From: Poa pratensis
Lineage: Eukaryota > Streptophyta > Magnoliopsida > Poales > Poaceae
Direction of reading: 5' to 3'
DNA length: 64,000 nt
Assembly: GCA_947311845.1 (NCBI GenBank)
Contig: CAMZMU010000080.1
Coordinates: 17,359,341-17,423,340 of the forward strand
This document shows positions 59,061-64,000 of the stretch, piece after piece. Every line of letters starts with the position of its first letter. Position 1 is the stretch's first letter. The notes beneath the pieces were generated by a model. That model was given only the letters and a program-made list of their open reading frames with translations, did no database searches and was not told where the DNA came from. The translations under genes and the position numbers were made by a program.

Positions 59061-61122
59061 ATGGATATCCCTCTCCCGCTGCTTCTCTCCACTCTGGCCA
59101 TCTCATTGACAATATGCTCCGTCTTCTTCCGCTCTGATAAGGGGCGCCGCCGTGCGCCGCTGCCGCCTGGCCCGAGGGGCTGGCCGGTGCTGGGAAACCT
59201 CCCGCAGCTGGGCGGCAAGACGCACCAGACCCTGCACGAGATGACCAAGGTGTACGGGCCCATGCTCCGGCTCCGCTTCGGCAGCTCCGTCGTGGTGGTG
59301 GCCGGGTCGGCCGCCGTGGCCGAGCAGTTCCTCCGCATCCACGACGCCAAGTTCCGCAGCCTCCCGCACAACTCCGGCGGCGAGCACATGGCGTACAATT
59401 ACCAGGACATTGTGTTCGCGCCCTACGGGTCACGATGGCGCGCCATGCGCAAGGTCTGCGCCGTCAACCTCTTCTCGGCCCGAGCGCTCAACGACGTCCG
59501 CGGGGTCCGCGAGCGGGAGGCAGCGCTCATGGTGAGGTCCCTCGTCGACGCCGCTGGCGGGGGCGCGGTGGTGGCTCTCGGCAAGGCGGCGAACGTGTGC
59601 ACGACCAACGCGCTCTCGCGTGCGGCCGTGGGGCTCCGGGTGTTCGCGGTCGGCAGCGAGCTGGGTGCCAAGGACTTGAAGGAGATTTTGGTGGAGCTGT
59701 TGGAGGTTGGCAGGGTGCTCAACGTCGGGGACTTTGTGCCGGCGCTCCGGTGGCTCGACCCGCAGGGGGTCGTCGCCAAGATGAAGAAGCTGCACCACCG
59801 GTTCGATGACATGATGAACCGGATAATCGCGGAGAGAAGGAGTGCCGGAGGTAAGGCGACCAGCGCGGACGAATGTAAGGAGGACCTGCTTGGGTTACTG
59901 CTCGCGATGGTGCAGGAAGACAAGTCGCTCACCGTCGGCGAGGAGGACAAGATCACCGACACTGACATCAAGGCGCTCATACTGGTACTAACTTCAATTC
60001 TGATGTTTTCATCACTCATCAGTAGCTTAAACTATGGCATAAAATACGTCATGTACTTCTTTTTTTTTACCTGGAACTCATATTCAATTAAACCAGAGGC
60101 ATAGCCAAATCGGCAGCCGCAATAACACTTACATCGTTTGGGACAGCATCACGCCAAAGAAGACCATTACCAGCATTACCCGGCCTCCAGCGCCGTCAGC
60201 TCATGCGCTGCTTTATTACATTCACGCCGACAGAATCTAAACGAAATAGACGTGAAATTAAGTCTAGCCAACATCTTGGCATCCCTAACAAGAACTCCAA
60301 TAGGGGAACGATCATACTTTGTTTCGCTTGTACTGGTACTAACTTCGATTCTGATGTTTTCATCACTCATCAGTAGCTTAAACTATGGAATTGCATGCGT
60401 CATGTACGTTTATTGTTGACAAGTGCAATCTAACTTAATTATATGCAAATCTCAAAAAAAAACTTAATTATATGCAGAACTTGTTTGTGGCGGGCACGGA
60501 CACGACGTCGAGCACAGTGGAGTGGGCGGTGACGGAGCTGATCAGGCACCCGGAGATCATGAAGCAGGCGCAGGAGGAGCTCGATGCCGTCGTGGGCCGC
60601 GACAGGCTCGTCGCAGAGTCCGACCTGCCACGGCTCACGTTCCTCAACGCCATCATCAAGGAGACGTTCCGTCTGCACCCGTCGACGCCGCTCTCGCTGC
60701 CCCGGGTCGCCTCCGAGGAGTGCGAAGTCGCCGGCTACCGCATCCCAATGGGCACCGAGCTACTGGTGAACGTGTGGGGCATCGCCCGCGATCCGGCCCT
60801 GTGGCCCGACCCGCTCGAGTACCGGCCCGCACGGTTCCTCCCTGGAGGATCGCACGAGAACGTTGATCTCAAGGGAGGCGACTTCGGGTTCATACCGTTT
60901 GGGGCGGGCCGGAGGATATGCGCGGGCCTCAGCTGGGGTGTAAGGATGGTGACGATGACGACCGCCACGCTGGTGCACTCGTTCGACTGGGAGCTGCCGG
61001 CGGGACAGACGCCGGATAAGCTGAACATGGAGGAGGCCTTCTCCCTGCTGCTGCAGCGAGCTGTGCCGTTGATGGCCCACCCCGTGCCTAGGTTGCTCCC
61101 GTCGGCATACGAGATTGCGTAG
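59061..61122 (+). CDS. F3'H: Flavonoid 3'-hydroxylase, cytochrome P450 CYP75B type, 2 exons, 522 aa
   Basis: Exons 59061-59984 and 60478-61122 join in phase 0 at ALIL|NLFVAGTDTT. The start MDIPLPLLL is preferred over an in-frame ATG 15 bases upstream because the grass family begins this way. Residues 1-25 form the ER membrane anchor. Then come the proline hinge PPGPRGWPVLGN (about 35), the CYP75-type NSGGEHMAYNYQD (about 104), the I-helix AGTDTT (about 313), KETFR (ExxR, about 369) and the haem loop PFGAGRRICAG (about 448), with C-terminus SAYEIA. The family adds the 3' hydroxyl on the flavonoid B ring (naringenin, dihydrokaempferol, apigenin type) using a P450 reductase. Oddities: the usual SRPPNSG reads SLPHNSG here, and a LINE sits in the intron. 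A tricin-pathway CYP75B paralogue is the main alternative. Confidence 0.92.
59980..60056 (+). repeat. 77-bp target site duplication of the intronic LINE, left copy
   Basis: It starts TACTGGTACTAAC and ends GTCATGTAC and includes the last five bases of exon 1 and the authentic 5' splice site. It matches 60331-60407 with about six differences. Confidence 0.85.
60057..60330 (-). mobile_element. 5'-truncated LINE (RNase H end and poly(A)) in the F3'H intron
   Basis: On the minus strand the frame reads KYDRSPIGVLVRDAK, then RFCRRECNKAAHELTAL, then further on WRDAVPNDVSVIAAADLA and a stop. This is the C-terminal RNase H region of plant LINEs. A poly(A) tract (T run at 60059-60069 on the plus strand) lies at its 3' end. 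It is flanked by 77-bp direct repeats of host sequence. Only the last 270 bp of a LINE remain, as is usual for incomplete reverse transcription. Confidence 0.82.
60331..60407 (+). repeat. 77-bp target site duplication of the intronic LINE, right copy
   Basis: This second copy of TACTGGTACTAAC...GTCATGTAC carries a second potential 5' splice site (TACTG|GTACTA at 60335/60336), identical in its core to the real one. Confidence 0.85.
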
Positions 61123-62289
61123 AAGCTACTAAGAATTGATTGGCGCGCGCTTCGCTCCGCCGGTGATTGTTGATGATGTATGGAGGACAAGCTGCGATTT
61201 TACCGTGTACTTATTATTGATTGGTTATCTCACTGTTTGACCTGTAGTAGTTAAAAATGTAAGTTTTTTCTGAGAAGCTCGATAAGAAAGAATAACATGG
61301 AAGATAACATTTGTGGGATGACCGGCGTTCGACGCGGCCACCGGCGAGCGCTACTACTCGCCGGATCACAAGGAGCCAGAGCCCGCCCTGTAGTCCCTCG
61401 CTGGCTGTTGGAAAGGGCTCTCCTCACCGCCGCGGCAGCCGCTGTTTCCTCCGGCCGGCGTACTCTCTCCGGTGGCAACTGGTGCAGCTGGTCTCTCCAC
61501 CGCAAGGTCCCGCGCTTGTCGACGTTGCTGGTTTCTTGTTCGTGTTGAAGTGCATGTGCTCCATCTCGCTCCCCAACTTCGAACTGGACAACAACCAAGC
61601 TTGTGGCGTGAGCTGCACCTCCGCCGTCGGAGCTATGAAATTCTGCATCCTCGGTTACGATGCAAAAGAAGCTGACGTACTAGAGTTATGTAGCTTGCTT
61701 CCATGGCTCAAGCTATTTGCAAAAAAACAGCAGACAGATATGCTCCAGTTAGAACAATAACAGAGCGAGGGGATAAGGATAGCACATAACGTGTGTGGTG
61801 GTGAAAATTCAATCGTTTTAGTGGAAGAAAATATTAACTTCTACTTCTACAAGGAAAATTTAGTGTGTGTTATGAACAATGCACAAACTATGATTCTTTG
61901 TTGGTACAACACATGTATAGTTACCGTAATCTAATTTTCATGAAGAATAACCTATTCGCCTTTTCTATTTACCAAAATTTGCAAAAAAAAAAGTCCTATC
62001 TAGGAACTATGGGTAATGCGGAGGCGAACCAAGGCCAAGGCGGGCATGATGACAGGAGCTTTTTAAATGGAGGAATAAACCCATGTTTTTGATCCGTCAT
62101 CGCCTCGCCGATCTGCTTCCGATCGTGTCTGTGCCGCCGTGCATCAACGACAAGATCGCCACCGACACCGAAGATAGAAACCGCAAAGTTCAACCATCGA
62201 CCGTGAACCATATCGTGTTGTTTCATAGATCCCTTGCCCCTCGTGCTCATGTGTCGAGTCCATTTGTTTGGCTCCACCGACACCATAAA
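61123..62289 (+). other. Downstream region of F3'H, no recognised gene
   Basis: A GC-rich patch (61310-61640) holds overlapping open frames on both strands. One frame includes FDAATGERYYSPDHKEPEPAL before a stop, which looks exon-like but matches nothing I know. The stretch 61760-62000 is AT-rich, and 62010-62200 is again moderately GC-rich without a clear gene. The 3' UTR of F3'H probably ends within about 250 bases of its stop codon. Confidence 0.35.
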
Positions 62290-63600
62290 ATCGATATAGT
62301 TACCCAACTCTATTGATAGAAGTTACCCATCTAGTACTGATAAAGTTAACAATCTAATACTCGTGAAGTTACCCACCCTGTACTGATAAAATTACCAACA
62401 TATTACTGATAATGTTACCCAATCAATACCGATAGAGTTACCAACCCAGTACTGCTAAAGTTACCCACCCAGTACTGATGAAGTTACCCACTCAGTACTA
62501 ACGAAGTTATCCATGTGTTCATGATATAGTTATTCACAACGAATAATTACTCACCTAGTACTGATAAAGTTACCTGTCTAGTATTGATAAATTTACCCAT
62601 CCAGTACTGACAGCGTTACCAACCCAATACCGACGGAGTTACCCACCTAGTACTCAAGAAGTTATCCTTCTAGTACTGATAAAGTTACACATGTGTTTAT
62701 AATATAGTTACACACATACTGTTGATAGAGTTACCCTCTCTGTGCTGATTGAGTTACCCACCATGTACTGATGAAATTATTCATGTGTTCAAAATATAAT
62801 TATCCACCACGAAATCGATGTAGTTGCCCTACTTTCTCAGTAATAGTCACTCACCCAATATTAACGGAGTTACCCACCAAATACCGATGAAGTTACCCAT
62901 GTCTTTATGATATAGTTATCGACCACGAAATCGTTGTAGTTAGCTTACTCTCTCGTTAATAGATACCACCCAATACTTATGGAGTTACCCAACCAGTACT
63001 TATGAAGTTATCCATGTGTTCATGATGTAGTTATCCACCACGAAATCAATTTAGTTACCATACTCTCTCGGTAATAGTAAACCACACAATATGGATGGAG
63101 TTACCCCACTCTCTCGTTAATTATTACCCGACCCAGTATTGATGGAGTTACCCACCCGGCCAATACTGATAGATTTATCCACCCTATACTGACGGAGTTA
63201 ACCACGTGTTCATGATATAGTTATCCACCACGTAATCGATGTAGTATGCATGGTTACCCTACTCTCTATGATAGTACCCAACCCGTACTGATGGAGTTAC
63301 TCATCTGTTCATGGTATAATTATCACCAAGAAATTGATGTAGGCACCCTGCCTTGTGACTAATAGTTACCCACCCAGTACTGATAAACTTACCCATGTGT
63401 TTTCATGGTATAATTATCCACCACGAAATCAATGCAGTTACCATACTCTTTCTGTAAAAGTTACCCTCCCAATACTTATCGAGTTACTCACCCATTACTG
63501 ATAAAGTTATCCATGTGTTAATGATGTAGTTATCAACCATGAAATTTATGTAGTTACCATGTCATCTAAATAATAGTTACAAACACAATGACCATCTTTT
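62290..63600 (+). repeat. Minisatellite of 23-bp units, about 55 degenerate copies
   Basis: A 23-bp unit beginning GTTACCCACC and ending GTACTGATAAA is repeated head to tail with many substitutions and a few 1-2 bp indels. Several unit variants recur in order, notably one containing CATGTGTTCATGATATA and one containing CCACGAAATCGATGTA. From about 62776 to 63506 they give a higher-order period of roughly 95-117 bp (mostly about five units). No gene is present. Confidence 0.9.
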
Positions 63601-64000
63601 TTTATGGTGTAGTTGTCACTATGAAATCGACAATTATCTTTTAATACTTATAAAGTTGAACGGGTGTTTTAGTGGATGGTTACCAACTTATGCACGATAC
63701 ATTTACCATACCAAAGTGATATTCACTTATGAAAAACTAGGTGTGGTAACTTCAAAACTCGAAAAAAATCGAAAAGAACAACAAAAATGGTTCTATTTCA
63801 ACCCGAAAACTAATCGTTAATATGGTGGGTAACTTACGTACTAGAACCTGGATAACTTCTCTGTTAGAGGTGGGTAACTTTTAGGCTAAAAAAAAAGTTG
63901 TTAGAATATATCAACTTGGGATCTAATTTCGAAGATCTCGTCGTGACTAGCTCAACGGTGAAAACGGATTCTAAATCGGATAAACGGTTTGGGCTACAAA
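63601..64000. other. AT-rich flank of the minisatellite
   Basis: The unit core reappears in inverted orientation (GGTGGGTAACTT at about 63822 and 63868). The last 120 bases (from TTGTTAGAATATATCAACTT) resemble a conserved Triticeae repeat in style, but I cannot name it. No coding region is seen. Confidence 0.4.

Noticed and set aside
61297..61760. A small gene downstream of F3'H
   Set aside because: Frames on both strands arise from GC-rich sequence. None has a recognisable domain, start context or splice structure. It is recorded as unrecognised.

Overview
This is nuclear DNA from a grass, most likely a Triticeae species (wheat, Aegilops, rye or barley). The evidence is a flavonoid 3'-hydroxylase gene with strong grass CYP75B character, a BARE/WIS/Angela-type Copia element, a Gypsy LTR of the Sabrina/WHAM kind, and a large CACTA transposon. 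One host gene is convincingly intact (59061-61122). Almost everything else is nested transposable elements. Names of TE families are from memory of family features, not from a search.

Layout. 1-1654: a Gypsy LTR with internal Gypsy sequence on both sides. 1655-2788: an LTR-like segment on the minus strand. 2789-3886 and 21510-22070: the 5' end and first LTR of a minus-strand Copia element, split by a CACTA transposon at 3887-21506 (3-bp target duplication GAG, near-perfect 29-bp terminal inverted repeats). The CACTA carries a TNP2-type transposase gene, an antisense two-B3-domain gene remnant, a six-unit 661-bp tandem array and a TNPA/Transposase_24-type gene. 22071-25616: the 3' end and 3' LTR of a Gypsy element. 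25617-27512: decayed Copia gag-pol. 27513-27525: a run of 13 N.

After the gap, 27526-50668 repeats 4348-27512 almost base for base and then runs on through the same Copia element. The suffix of the left contig equals the prefix of the right contig, so this is best read as one locus present twice because two overlapping contigs were not merged. The true window is probably about 23 kb shorter and holds one CACTA.

After the repeat, the Copia reverse transcriptase is interrupted by a precisely definable non-autonomous Helitron on the minus strand (50911-54636). It then resumes and ends in a 3' LTR (55926-57567). A very decayed minus-strand Copia integrase follows (to about 58600). The F3'H gene has one intron. 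That intron holds a 5'-truncated LINE whose 77-bp target duplication also copied the 5' splice site. The right end (about 62290-63600) is a 23-bp minisatellite with a higher-order period near 115 bp.

How parts relate: TNP2 and the TNPA-like protein are the expected two-protein machinery of the CACTA, acting on the GGTCA/TGACC-rich subterminal regions. The F3'H is a host enzyme of flavonoid B-ring hydroxylation and is functionally unrelated to the surrounding TEs.
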